Assembly: GCF_022539665.2 (NCBI RefSeq)
Contig: NC_081339.1
Location: 2,256,017 to 2,320,016, forward strand
Source of the DNA: Daphnia carinata
Taxonomy: Eukaryota; Arthropoda; Branchiopoda; Diplostraca; Daphniidae
DNA: 64,000 nucleotides
Direction: 5' to 3'
The notes under the pieces are model-generated. The model had not been told where the DNA came from and searched no databases. It saw only the letters and a program-made list of their open reading frames with translations. Position 1 is the stretch's first letter, and each line of letters starts with the position of its first letter. A program made the translations under genes and the position numbers. Below are positions 1 through 12,510 of this stretch, piece after piece.

Positions 1-3000
1 CAAAACAAAATAAAATAATTCCTTTGTCGATTCAATAATCAAAGATGCGTTCAAACGGATCTGCGCACACCATCCGGCCAGGGACTTGATACTTAAAAAA
101 AGAAAAAGAAAAAAAAGGGGGGCCCCTAAGGCAGTGATTTAATCTCAGGAAATAACGGATCCTTCTATTCTTTCAGACTTTTTTTTTTTTTTTGTAACAT
201 TCAGTAAATTAGATTTCAGGCATGAAGAACAACTTTTTTTTTCTCAAAATTATTCTACTGGGGAATGCAAAATTTTGGCAGGGGAAAGTGACTTAATTTG
301 AGTACTAGATTTCCCTTATATGGCGTTGGCGTTAGACCAAAAAAGAAAAAAAGCGGCCCATTCTGTGAATTAGCCGCTAGGCGTCGTCTAACTCGTTTTC
401 CCAGTTTTTTAAAGAAAAATAAAAAAAAAAAAAATTTATCTGCCATATTATTCATGTGTCCCCACCGACACTCGGGTGTTCAATTTCAATACAAAAGACG
501 ATCGTCAAGCGCAATTCAGAGTGATAATCGGAAAAACATGTGTTTGATAATTCTTCATAAGAGAATCGTGTCTGCGTTGAGATCAATAAAATCTATCCCC
601 CCCCCCCTTCATCTCCCCTTTGCGAGTTCTGGTATGAATCTCATTAATTTCGATTGGATGCGCGCTGTTGCAATGGCTACATTTTAATGCTCTGCGTCAA
701 GCGCAAATCGATTGCACTTTCCAAATTTTTGATGGGAATTCGTTTAAACTCTAATCGACTGAAGAACTTGTCTTTGAACTAAAATGAAAAAAAAAAAAGA
801 AAATGAATCTAATTGCTTGGCTACAAAAGATGGCGTTACCGTCCGCATACACAAAGTTTCACTCCCTGCGGCCGAAAAGGCTGTTTATCCTGTCTCTCCC
901 CCCCCCCCCCCCTTCGCTCTTTTATTTTTCCCCATTTTTCCTCAGGCATACGCTAATCGTTACCAGACTGTATGAAAAATAATGATCTCTCTTTTTGATC
1001 GGATTTATCGATATACAGCAGCACGAAATCAATGCTAAAGTTCCTAAAGGTCAATTTCATCGGACGGCATTCCGTGAAATCGGTGCCACTTGCAATTGAC
1101 CTACTTGCAATGCAACTCGATTTTTGTTTGACTGTGTGCACACAATTTGATTTCAAGGTCATTAAAGGGTCTTTGTAAGTATCAAAGTTCAGTGAAGGCA
1201 CAGAGAGAGAGAGAAAAAAAAGATAATAAAAACAAAAATGTCCCTGCGACTTGAAAAACAAACAAAAAAAAAGAATCGTGCGTACGCGTTTTACCAATAT
1301 TCTTAACGACAATATTCCTTTGGCGAATGCACGCTACGCGCCAAGCCTAGAAAAAACTGTTGGGGCGTGGCCTTTTTATTTTATTTTTTGGCTACCGCAC
1401 GGGCAGACAGGTGGCGCCAAGTGTACGGCGAGGAGAAAATGAAACACAGTGTTTAGGGGGAGGGGAGAGCAAATGAATTCCGCGAGACAAACATCCTGTC
1501 GTTGCTGTGTGTTCATTTCACCTTAATGAAACTCGAGGTATGTCGGGAGAGTAGCCTATCAGAAATGACGGCATTTAAGATGGTAGAGTATCGGATGATT
1601 GAATTAATTACGTTATCGATCGAAGGAAAGCTGTAGGGAGACGCATAGCGTCTTTTTCTCCCTCTCTCTCCCTTTTCACTGAATTCGTCATCCATTATTC
1701 ATTAGCGCTGATCATGTAAATGTCTCTTGGATGCTTGCGCAACATTTTACTGGGCATTTTCGAGATGCTCACGACAATTTGTTTTACACACACACACAAA
1801 AAAAACTAAATGAATTTAAAACAAAATCTAAAGTGCACACCGCCCTGTTTTCCCCACGTTTGGACCTGTATTTTTTTAGATCGATAAATGAGAATAACAT
1901 ATCGATGATTGAAGAGCCAATCCAAAGACGACTAGTTATTATTAAGGAGAGGGGGAAAGCAAGTCAGGCGGATGGTAATTCATTTAACAACAGCTGCTTC
2001 CCACCGCAGCCGCCATTTTTTTTGCCGTAGAAATGTATGTAGTGGTTTGCTATTATGCGCAGATCGATTTCATCCAACATTTCAGATGCCAAATGAGTCA
2101 TTTTTGGCGTTATTAACATTTTGTCATTACTAGTGACATTGTTTGCTTTCCTGTTAAATATGCATGTCATGGCCGCCAGAAAGATTAAAAATAGTGGGGA
2201 TAGGGACGAAAAAAGCCACTTCCTTTCGAATACTACGACGAGTGTAATCGTATTATCTCGGCGAGAGTGAGAGAGACGTTTTGCCTTTTTTCCCCGACAT
2301 CTGTTGCAACAACATCAAGTATATACTTCCAAGGTCAATTAAGGTTAACAAAGAGCTCGACGCATGTAAATTCTTACGCGCGGAAATTCAATTAGCTTTC
2401 GATGCATTCCATTATCTGTTTCCCACAAAGTAGAACATGGCGATTTGCCAAGGCTAAACAATTTTTTTAAAATAAAGATTTTCATCGGCACAAGTTAAGC
2501 GTTCGTGTTTTGTTTTTCATCGTAAACACGAACGACTTAAAGAGATATTTGTCGTTAGTTAAAAAAGAAAAAAAGCAAGTCTTTTGTTCATCAAGAATTA
2601 ACGACAAAAGAAAAACACAAACGAAATGAAGTGAATAAATAAAAAACAAGAAAGAAACCCCATCAGCTGATTTCAAATATTGAATGAGCGAGCGTCGGGT
2701 GATAAGATAGTGGTGGGCCAGCCCAGGAGGACGAACACAAAAAGGAGGGATGGGGGGAGGGAGAGAATAGCCCTTAGGCTACCATTGGGCAAAGTCTTGA
2801 AGAAGGGAAAAGTTTAAAAAAAAACAGCCTTTTAAGGAACCTTTAAAAGAAAGACGGTTTCAAATGATCTCAACCTTGCCATGTTTGTTAATAATAAATG
2901 AGACATTGTTGAAATGACCTATTTTCGTATCAAATATCCGAACTCTGCTCTTCCTCGTAAGAAAATCGTTTCAATATTGCACTAAACGATTAAAACAAGA

Positions 3001-4749
3001 GTCGTTTTTGTTTTTCGTATCGCACGTCAATCACGTGTCAACCGGGTGGGGCGGGGCTTGGCGCACGAAAGGAAAGGGTAAGAAAAAGTTTATTGTCGCA
3101 ACGCAATTGGCTTGCACACCCAAGTTTTTCTTTTTCTCTTTTTCTAGGAGGGGGGGGGGGAGGTCGACAATTTGAACAGCAAAAGATAAAAAATCGATCC
3201 ATCATTAAATGTTTCAACTTTCACTTATTGTATGGCGCTTTTCATAATTTCCGGAATTAAAATGTTTCAAAATTTCAAAAAAAAGTTGGTGGTTGCTATG
3301 CCAAGCAAAAGAGCCATAAACATTTGGCTTCGTATTTATTAACACGATATGGGGAATGGTACCCTCCCCCCCCCCCCACTTCTCTCTTGAAAAATAGAAA
3401 AATCCCTCTTCTACTTTAAACCATTCATCAGACCCTACACTTTGGACTGGTATTCGCTGCAGCAGACGACGAGCACAAGAAACATAAGAAACACACCTGC
3501 CCTTAGGGACTCGGGCAATCAATCGATTGATAAAAGTATCGAGATCGCAGATGCGTGACGTCAAAAGCGAAACGTTTATGTACGGCAATTGAAACTCGAT
3601 TGGGAACCGTTACGCAAGCCACGTCTTTCTTTTCAAACGAAAATCAAAGTTAATGATGGCACCTTTTGTGTACAAATGTCAAACAAAAATGAAAAGTTAT
3701 TGTTTGTTTTGTTTTTTTAAACATGGATGGGTCAAGGGGTAGGGGGATTCGAGTCGATTAAAAATCAGGAAACGTCGCCATGTTTACGGTTGCCCAGATT
3801 GGATCATCGTCGTGAAAAACGGAGCCGTTGCTGAGCTGATAAGCCGCACCCATCTTGGTTCGACACGCGCTTCAATTTATTTCTGGATATATATATGTAT
3901 ATATTGTGGTATTACGTAACATTACTTGGAAAAACCGCATTACGATAATAAGGAAAGAGCTACACCAGGTTGCGAAGCCAATCAACGACACTAATGAAAA
4001 TGACGCAGACGTCGTTTTTGTTTGAGAACTTTTGCTAGGTCGTCAAATCAATAATCTCCTATGTGAAACAATCAAGATTCCCGCTACTTGACGATAGAAA
4101 CAGCTGTTTGACAACTTAGGGCAGGGGGAGGGGGGGGGAGAGAGAAAAAAGCTGGCCCATTGTATTGCGCCAGCGCCAGATGCATTTCATATTTTAATTC
4201 TCTTCTCCCCCCCCCTCCTTTTTTCCATCTGCACCGCCATCTTGGGTCTTTTTTTATTATTTCAAAGAAAATTGTCGTAGTCCCCCCCTCTCGTTTTGAT
4301 GAAAATGGACGTTAAAACAAGGCAAAGGAATTCAATAAATCAAGTCACACGAAAAAGGATTATTCTAGCCGTGGTGCAACATAACCGTAATGATCATATT
4401 TGGCAACGGCGTTAATTGATTTCGTTTCGAAAGTCACAAGAAGAAACACTTCCGCTTGTGAACTGGTGGAATTCACCTTGAAACCTTTTCCTTTTTCCCC
4501 GGCTCGGAAAAGAATGTTTAACGTTAAAAGAAAAAAAAAAGGCCTGTAATGACGATGGCTTTTAAAGAGAGAGTTCGAAAAGCAACGCCATCTAAACAAA
4601 AGAATAGTAACTACTTGCCATTCAAACAAGAGCACACACACACTCTTACGCACACACACACACGCACAAACTGGAAAGAGCCGAATGATGATGATCATCG
4701 TTTCAGGTTCTCCAACTAGAAAATGAATCGTGTCAATAGTTTACGGTAC
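1..4749 (-). other. Intron 1 of the ARID5-like gene, no exon recognised
   Basis: This stretch lies downstream of the first coding exon of the minus-strand ARID5-like gene, and I find no further ARID5 exon in it, so the next exon must lie beyond the left edge. The open frames here, for example minus 3214-3588 and minus 4360-4698, have low-complexity translations and match no family I know. It contains short poly-A, poly-C and poly-G runs, a CA-rich tract near 4632-4668, and AT-rich DNA. Confidence 0.6.
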
Positions 4750-5175
4750 CTCGCCGTGTTCCTCGTGTCGTCCGTCGGGTGTGTTCTCGGGCAGAAAGTA
4801 CAACTTGAGACTGGCTAGAGGCGAAGATGGTTGATTGTGATGATGATGGCCGTTGTTGTGTACGGGAAATTTGTCGTCCTCCCACAATAATTGAAGCTCA
4901 CCGATTGAAACGATTTCCTGATCTGTCCACATTTTAACAAAGAAGAAATCGCCCAATGCGAGGACACGTCGATGCATTGGCGTAGACAACTTGACCGCCT
5001 TGTAAAAGGTGTAGGTGCCGTGGTGGCCGCACGATGCGCCGACCCATTCAAATCCAGGCGACGAATCCCCATCTGCGGTAACGTGACAATCACCCATCAC
5101 GCTACCATTAGTGCTGCTATTGCTGCTGCTGTTGCTACAGCTGTGGCTCAACCCGTTGTGCTTGATGGCCGCCAT
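4750..5175 (-). CDS. ARID5: ARID5-like chromatin regulator, first coding exon (partial gene)
   Basis: The 142-residue exon starts at ATG 5175 and ends at a clean GAG|GTACCG donor (phase 0), with intron sequence beyond. After a Ser/Asn-rich start of about 40 residues comes a stretch closely resembling the N-terminus of vertebrate ARID5B: FEWVGASCGHHG, TYTFYKA, LALGDFFFVKM, IGELQLLWEDD and LKLYFLPENTPDGR occur in the same order and spacing. In that family this BAH-like N-terminal region precedes the ARID DNA-binding domain, and ARID5B works with the PHF2 demethylase at chromatin; those parts are not in this window. A His-rich insert (NNGHHHHNQ) separates the two halves of the conserved stretch. 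The frame continues two codons past the donor and stops, which supports splicing here. Family assignment is firm; ARID5A versus ARID5B is not decidable. Confidence 0.87.
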
Positions 5176-5498
5176 TTTTCCAACAACTAATCACGTACTA
5201 ATTTCTCAGCACATCATAATAGCCATCGTTGCATTTCAATTCGTTTTTTCTTCCACTGACACAATGATGCACTTATTCAACGATAGCACACATACACACA
5301 TACACACACACTAGCACATGGACACCAATTTATTATTGAGTTTTCTCTTGTCCTCTGATTTCCTTTTTTTTTTTTTTCTTTCAATTCAATTTCTGGCTTC
5401 GATTTCATTAATAAATAAAAAAAAAAACGGGCGTGACTTGCGTCGTGTGCTGGACCGGCGTGGCTAAAGTCCCGGACTCGACTGGGGGGATGCTCTTC

Positions 5499-5560
5499 TA
5501 CACACACACACACGCACACACATACACACACACACACAGACACATATACACGGGGAACAT

Positions 5561-5594
<34 letters not shown>
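5499..5594. repeat. (CA)n and (GA)n microsatellites
   Basis: An interrupted CA tract (about 5499-5550) is followed at 5566-5594 by an uninterrupted GA tract. They lie 0.3 kb upstream of the ARID5-like start codon, so they may fall in the 5' flank or 5' UTR. Confidence 0.9.
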
Positions 5595-5597
<3 letters not shown>

Positions 5598-8500
5598 GAA
5601 GAAAAATGTAAAAAAAAGGGGGAAAGGGGGCAAGATTTCTTCTCGAAGCCCCGCCTTTCAATAGGGGAAGCTCCGCCTTGTTGTTGCAGTGAGCAAAAGG
5701 AGATGGAGGTGTGGCCAATTTCATCGAGAGATGACACTCTGCGTCAAGTCTACCGTTGGCTACCCATCTAATTTGTCTCCAATTGTTATGTTTCGAAAGA
5801 ATGTTTCCGACCTTTATTGAAATGTCGGCCATTTCCCTACCAAAAAATGCCACTGAATCCTTTTTGCTTGAAATTTCGCTTGTGGCACACTTTTTTTTGG
5901 TATCTCCTTTGTTCCTGTGTACCCGTCCTTCTTCGCAAGAGGGGTGACCATCGAATGTACAAAAATTGTTTTAAGGTTAATGAAAATTGTTTTTCGAAAG
6001 GCCCAGAACTATTGCGAGAGAAATGGAATTAAACAAGATTGTTAAACACGTACATGAACTTTGTCGTCCAGCTACAAAGTTCATTTTTATGTAAAGCGAG
6101 ATATCAGATATTGATTATTTGGCCCGATGATATTGGAATCTAATTGAATGATCATTGAAATCGTTTTGAGTAAGTGCATCGAAACGCACAGACAGAGAAA
6201 GGTTGGTATAGTAATAGACGGTTTCAATCCGGTGCGGCTGTTGTGACGGCCACGCGGTCCGTCACGGCCTTTGCTGCTAATTTGCCTAAAATCTTTTTTT
6301 TTTCTTTTTTTTTCTTTTTTAACGCAATAACAAAAAAATGGCTGTAATACATTTTCCTCCGTTAGTTTTCTCTTTCTCTTGTACATATAATACTTTTCTT
6401 CTATCCATTTTTTTAAACGCCTCGGGCGATTCATTGTCTTCCTCCTCTTTTCACCCAAAATCGTCATAAAGAACAGAAAAAAAAAGAAATATAAAAAAAA
6501 AAGATGATCCTAATGTTATCGCTTGACATGGGACCCGCGCCATCTTGGAGAGTCATTACTACACGCATCATGTCCACAGACACACACTGGGGCGAATCAA
6601 TAAAATTGTATCAAAAGACATAACCTCGTGAGCGTGATCCATCACCAGATGGCCCGCATCGGCTATATTGTCAAACAAGCAGGTGCGACCGTGATTGTGC
6701 AACGCAAGCGGAATGATAACAGGTAATCAGGTGTTTTCCTGCCTGGCCGTTTTCTCTCTCTCTCTGTGCTCTCAACCTTTTTTCTGGTTGTTAACGGAGC
6801 CGTGGAAAACAAAATGGCGCCTGCGCTATATATACATGTACGCACACATATTTACATGGAGAAATTGGAGAACAGGAAACGCTCCCTCACCGAGAGCGCG
6901 CCCCACGCGTCCCAAATCTCCTCGCCAGACTCATTTCATTTAATTTATTCTTCTTTTTTCTTATTTCGTGTTTGTTTTCTCCATGGGTTCTGATTTTTGT
7001 TTCCATTCGTTTTGGAAAATTGGGAAAAAATGAATTCTTTTTTAAATTGTCGTTAGAAATCGTGCGGAATATACATTAGATTTTCGCTGCAGAATGTGTT
7101 TGAAGATATGCAATCAGACTATCCCATGCTTCACCCCTCTACCTCTCTTTTAATAAGAGGGAGTGGCCTGCAGTCAGATGAGGGTGGCAAACTATACTCA
7201 CCGTAGATGTGCCGATTCTTCACTACAAGCGGCTATTCACTTTTTTTTTTTTCCAAACTAAATCCTTTTGAAACTGTGGAGGAGGGCCTTCAACCGAAAT
7301 CATTTCAAATAGTAAAGCGTAATTTACAGAGATAACTTCAGAACTTTGTCAATGTTTTATTGTTGATATCGTTCGTTTGTTTGTATTCTAATCAAGAGAA
7401 ATTATGACATTCCTCTTGCAATAAAGAACCGCATCGGCAAAATGTGGCGCATAGTTTGACTAAAGCGAGTTTGATGTACACAATCATTTCCTCTGTATGC
7501 TGATGTTCGCCATTTAACTCGTGTTGTCACCATGATTAATATTTTAGTTTGGTTTTACATTTGATTTCTCTAGGCCATTTACGTAATTTCGATAGTTCAA
7601 GAGATACGCCATTCACTCGAAAAGTTTCTCTATTTGGGACAAAACAAAAAGGCAAAACAAAAGGAAACTTGGAACAACACTGTAATCAAAAATCGACTTG
7701 ATTGGAAAGTATTCCAAGAAACAAAATGGATTTAGCATTGTTGGCCCCCGCGGCAGGTGATATGCTACTCCCGTGGGTCTCAATAAAAAAAAAACCGTTG
7801 AAATCCAATTCAATAGAACGATGGCCATCACCCTCCGTATCCCTCCCCTCTTGAGTGTGTATGACCCTCCCCAGATTTTTTTTATGTCTTATTTTTTTTA
7901 TTTCAACTTTTATTTCCTTATTTTTTTTTTCAGAATTTGTTTGCTCGTTCACTTTGATAAAACCGTGTGAGACCTACTTGGATCTTGTGATATTGAAGGC
8001 CATCATTAAAAATGCACGTATCCAAAGTGTGTGGAGATGGCGATCGACGCGCCATCTGGCACTACCCTGAACGGTAATTTGTGTGACGTCATTGGCTTTC
8101 TCGGAGCAATCATGTCTCATTACACAATCAAACATTTCTCGTATTTTGGTTGGTTGCTAAGATATTCCGAGTCTTAGCAACCAATTTCGCAGCTGTAACT
8201 CATTTAGAAATGTCAGTTTGCCAGCGGATGAATGGGACTTGATTTTTGTTGTTTGTTATTGAATCGAGTAAACTTTGTGTCGCGCTCCAGTAGATTAATC
8301 GTTCATATAAAAATAGCATTCGATTTTGGTTACAATAATTGGCCACAGGTGGCGTTAACATCAGTGCAATCTGATCAAACTATTGTGTCATCCCGTCCGC
8401 CCTGTTTACATTTTAACTGCAAAGAAGACACAAGCGAACGGACAAGTAGCTACAAAATCAGAAAGGAAAAATATTTGGGGTTGCTGAATCACAAAATTGT

Positions 8501-10997
8501 TATTAATTATGCAACAAAAAAAATGAAGAATCCGTTTGATGACCCTTTTTCAGATTGGCTACAGGTTGATGACGGCCACACGTTTTTATCTTGGTGATGT
8601 AAGACGATCCTAATCCGCATGTACGGCGTCGCTTATTTATTACATTACATATCAATAGAAATATCGATCGAATCGATCCGCGGTCTATGTCATAGAATCG
8701 CAAGAATAGTGCAGGAGAGAGCTGCGTTCGTGTGTTATTACATTCTAGCCGAGAGCTGGATTAGCTCCGCCCATTTGTAAATGCTCATACACAAAATGTG
8801 TGTTGTCTGTGTATTATATTATACTCTACTGTAATTTATTGACTTGCATCGATCCAAAAAAGACAAAAGAATAAGAAAATAATAAATAAAAAAAGAGAGA
8901 GAAGTAGCAAGTCAATTTAGGACTTTCGCTTACGTAGCAAAAATTTTTGTAGCTAAATGTTAAAATAAAATTGTTGAAAAATATAAAGAAAATAAAGAAA
9001 CTGGTAGTGATGGGAACAACTGCATTATGTGCCGAGGAAAAAAAATGGCCGTAGTAAAAAGAGAAAAAAAACTCGACAAAGATATACGGCCTTGATATTG
9101 TCGCGCGGAGATTCGACCTTCACCGCCATAAATCAAGCAGTCGAGTATGGCTATAATTTCTTTGCATGATTTCTTTTTTTTTTTTTCAAATATATCACGT
9201 GACCTTGATCCGATTGACAACTTTGTTGTATTGCAAAACGAAAGGAAACATTCATTAGCAATTGAACATATGCATACCGTTTATTGATTGATCATTCAAA
9301 TAGCCCCAGGGAGGTTAGAGGGTTTAGAAGACGAAGACTTCTTTCCCCTTGGTTGCACAACGGCATGTGTACATGCATGCACATCAAGAGAAGTACAACA
9401 GAGAGAGAGAGAAAGAGACTAGATTGAATTTCCAGTCGATTGGAAACACCGGGGAAATAGCTGGGGTCCTGAAATAACTCGACTGGCGCTCACACAGTTG
9501 TAACTATACATCACTCGAGTTTCCTTTTTTACATTCTTCTCTTCCACCGTCTTCTTCGATTATTTATCGATTGATCTTTTATATTGTTGTGTCTCTGATG
9601 TGTTTACCCAAATGGATTGTTGAACTGGTGTGTTGAATATCAAAAACTGTCTCGCAAAAGAATTGAAACAGTCATACGTTTGAGGGAGGGGCATTGAACT
9701 ATGTATCATGGTGATACCATTTAATATTAGGAGATACCCCCCATTGTTCACCGTTTCATGGCTGCTGGCAACTGCCGAAAGGCATTTGACCTTTTTTGTC
9801 GCGCCAAGTTGCCTCCATCTAGCTAGTACGATTTGTTACCGCTAGATGGAAGTAATTTATTTTAGCTATTTTGAAGTTCAACAAACTGAATGCAGACAAC
9901 AACAATTAGGACAATGACTTATTGAAAACTATTATTTATGATATTTCAATAGTTTGAAACAATTGGCTGAATATGCTAACATAATCACTGTAGTTATCTT
10001 AAAAAAATTCCACTTCAGTAATACTGCAAACTATAAAATTTTCTCACAAATGCAGGCGATTTTGTTATGGGATTACACTATGAATTTATTGTTACCCACG
10101 ACATTAGTGTACGTATGTAAAACTTTGGGGTTGATAAACCTTTTGCAATGCAACGGAGTCAATTAAAATCACTATCTGAATCGTGAGCTTTGCGGTAAAC
10201 GCGATCGCCTTATCCGTTCTCGTTTCCCCATTTTGTAGTCATAAATATAGTAAAATGATGTGCCAGTGTATATAGCTTGGCCTTTTTAAAATTCGTAACT
10301 TTCTAAACCGCCTAATTTTCAATAAAGTTTGACCTATATTTTTCGTGCTAAAACATCCATAATACGAATAGGTCTGTCGCTATGGTGATGGAAGCCTCAT
10401 ACGGAAGAAGATATGCTAAGGCTGGCGGCGGCCAGGCTTTCTAATCAACTGTTGGATTTTGACCTCGTTATCATTTGGCAAAGGAGGTGTTAAAGCGCCG
10501 GCGCAAATATACGATTATGGCCAGACTTAACACCCAACGACCTCAAAACAATCTCGCAAACAAGTACACCTCGTAATATTTTACATTATTCACACAGAGA
10601 AATTTGATATCGGCAAGCCCTTGTGTTGGCCAATCCTCTAATATATATATATATTAAATCGTAAATTAGATATGATAAACGCAGCCTTGACATTTTGTTT
10701 GATTCCCGGTATTCATCAGTTCAAATGTGACATGACACACACGTAAACCGACTTTTCCAGCATTACTTTGGAAATCGGTTAAAAGCTTTTGAGGATTCAG
10801 TCGAAACAAAACAAGGGAACCTCGCAACCTTCATGAAATTGTTGCGAAGACTGTCTTTTGAAAACTTAAACCGTCAAGGTAAATCCCATCCGCACAGCGA
10901 GGCATGCCATCAACCTGTTAAGCTGGTGTCATTTGTTATGTCTCGAAACAATGTGATAAACATTGCATACATTTTTTTTTTTGCATTGCAGAAACAC
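5595..10997. other. Intergenic region, no recognisable gene
   Basis: About 5.4 kb between the ARID5-like 5' end and the tetraspanin 3' end. Open frames here, such as plus 8232-8597 and minus 6087-6467, are short, lack splice-supported partners and resemble no family I know. Contents are AT-rich DNA, short homopolymers, a small perfect inverted repeat (10-bp arms 9814-9823 and 9841-9850) and an AT tract near 10640-10655. Part may be promoter or 5' UTR of the ARID5-like gene. Confidence 0.5.
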
Positions 10998-11003
10998 TTT
11001 ATT
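10998..11003 (-). promoter_or_regulatory. AATAAA polyadenylation signal (tetraspanin)
   Basis: TTTATT on the plus strand reads AATAAA on the minus strand, about 100 bp after the tetraspanin stop codon at 11105. It is the first canonical signal I see downstream of that gene. Confidence 0.6.
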
Positions 11004-11104
11004 TCAGTTCCCCCCTTTTTGGGTATCAACACCAAAAGTGGGCAAGTAATTCGATTCAAAGAATAAGTTACGAAGCAGTCTCCTTTTCTTCACAATTTCA
11101 GTTC

Positions 11105-12510
11105 TTAAACGTCGCTATGAGAAGGCACCAAACAATAGGGTTTGTTCGCTTTGTGTTTCTCTTGTAAAATAGCATTTCTTAGCAAGAAGCTGATTGAGAT
11201 GCCACCTAACTAGATCATCATTGTTTGAATATTAGTCCAGTTGCTCAATTTTCACGTGGTATAAAAATTCAACCTGCGTGGCTACAAGTAGTAAAGCGAT
11301 GCCAGAAAGCCATCCAGATTTGGGTTCCATCCAGAGGGCGAATTCTTCCGCGCAACTGCCGCCCGCTATATTGCCAGTCGCAGGATTGCGGCATTCGTCA
11401 GGTACGACTTTATTGAACGATGGGTAATCTCTCCAGTCCGAAGGTCCACAGCATTGAATCTACATCGCGATGAACGTTAGATTGAATCCTTTTAAATTCG
11501 CGAATACTATTTGATTACATCCTCCTGGATGATTCGAATGATGCGAGCAGATCTCTCGTTGTAATCCATCTCGTGAAAGAGGACCCAAAAACGCTCTTCC
11601 AGCCATGGAGTTAAATCTGAATGATAGATTCCATAGGTGAGCGTGTAAGATACTCCAGTTAGCCCTAGGATTACCGACATACCGCTGCCCAGTGCGAACT
11701 GTAATTGCCAAATAATAAATAGAAGTAAACTTTCTTATAATCGATAAACGATGACAAATGAGTTATATGCCTGTTGCCATGTTGACGAACACGCACCGTT
11801 TTCAATATGTAATAAGCACGAGTTGTCTATTAGCATTCGTCATTCAAGATTAGAAATCTGATGCTATAGACACACATCGGTGTGATTTAATAACAAGCCA
11901 CGGAAAGCGTAATCTAGTTGGGTAAAGCTATAAATGGCCACCCGTTTCCATTATTAGTTTTGAATTTCATTTTTAAAATTGGAATTTACAAATATGGTTT
12001 GAATCATTAGCCTATTAGTTAAAAACATTGGAAAGCAAACTACCAAAATTCCAATCCATTTTCCTGTTATTCATCAACTATGATTTGTTTACGCGTAGCA
12101 CAAGAATTGTACGGAAGACTTCGGCCATTTTATGTGCCAATTATTGTTCTAGTTTTGCAATTTAAACCCACCAATAAAAGTAGTCGACAGTGTTCAGTGG
12201 CAATAGCCCAGGCTCCAACGGCGGATGTTGCCATTACCAGACTAGACGATGCGATCAGAAGGTACGGTCCAGTCCACATAACTTTCTGAGCTTCCAGTTC
12301 GTACACGTAGTGCTTAAAGTCCCACTCGTAACGGAGCCACAAGCAAAGTCCCATGACGGCAACTGCTAAAAACTTTTGATGGGTTAACAAGTAGCCAATT
12401 AGATTCCAAGCAAATGAACTTAAATCAAGAAAAGTGCCAACGTGACGTTATCTTACCGCAGACAAAACCATCAACGCGTGCAGAGCGTACCCTAGGGCGA
12501 TTTTTTTCAT
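11105..12510 (-). CDS. Tetraspanin family membrane protein
   Basis: Five minus-strand exons join in frame to 241 residues: 12510-12457, 12372-12172, 11698-11519, 11459-11274 and 11209-11105; all junctions are phase 0. Introns are 84, 473, 59 and 64 bp. Four hydrophobic segments are visible: TM1 spans the exon 1-2 junction (ALMVLSA|FLAVAVMGLCLWL), TM2 is SSSLVMATSAVGAWAI, TM3 begins FALGSGMSVILGL, and TM4 spans the last junction (SGIALLVATQ|LGGISISFLL). The large extracellular loop holds the diagnostic CCG motif (QCCGPSDW) plus two more cysteines (DECRNP, GGSCAEEF). Cys residues next to TM2 (TEHCRLL) would be palmitoylation candidates. Tetraspanins organise membrane microdomains with integrins, proteases and Ig proteins. 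The subfamily is not recognisable. The start ATG gives only six residues before TM1, so another upstream exon is possible though not needed. Confidence 0.9.

Noticed and set aside
3214-3588. 124-codon minus-strand open frame downstream of the ARID5-like exon
   Set aside because: It contains no ARID5 or other recognisable domain, has poly-G-encoded glycine, and has no splice site placing it in the gene.
8232-8597. 121-codon plus-strand open frame
   Set aside because: Composition and order of residues look random, there is no domain or signal peptide, and no neighbouring exon continues it.
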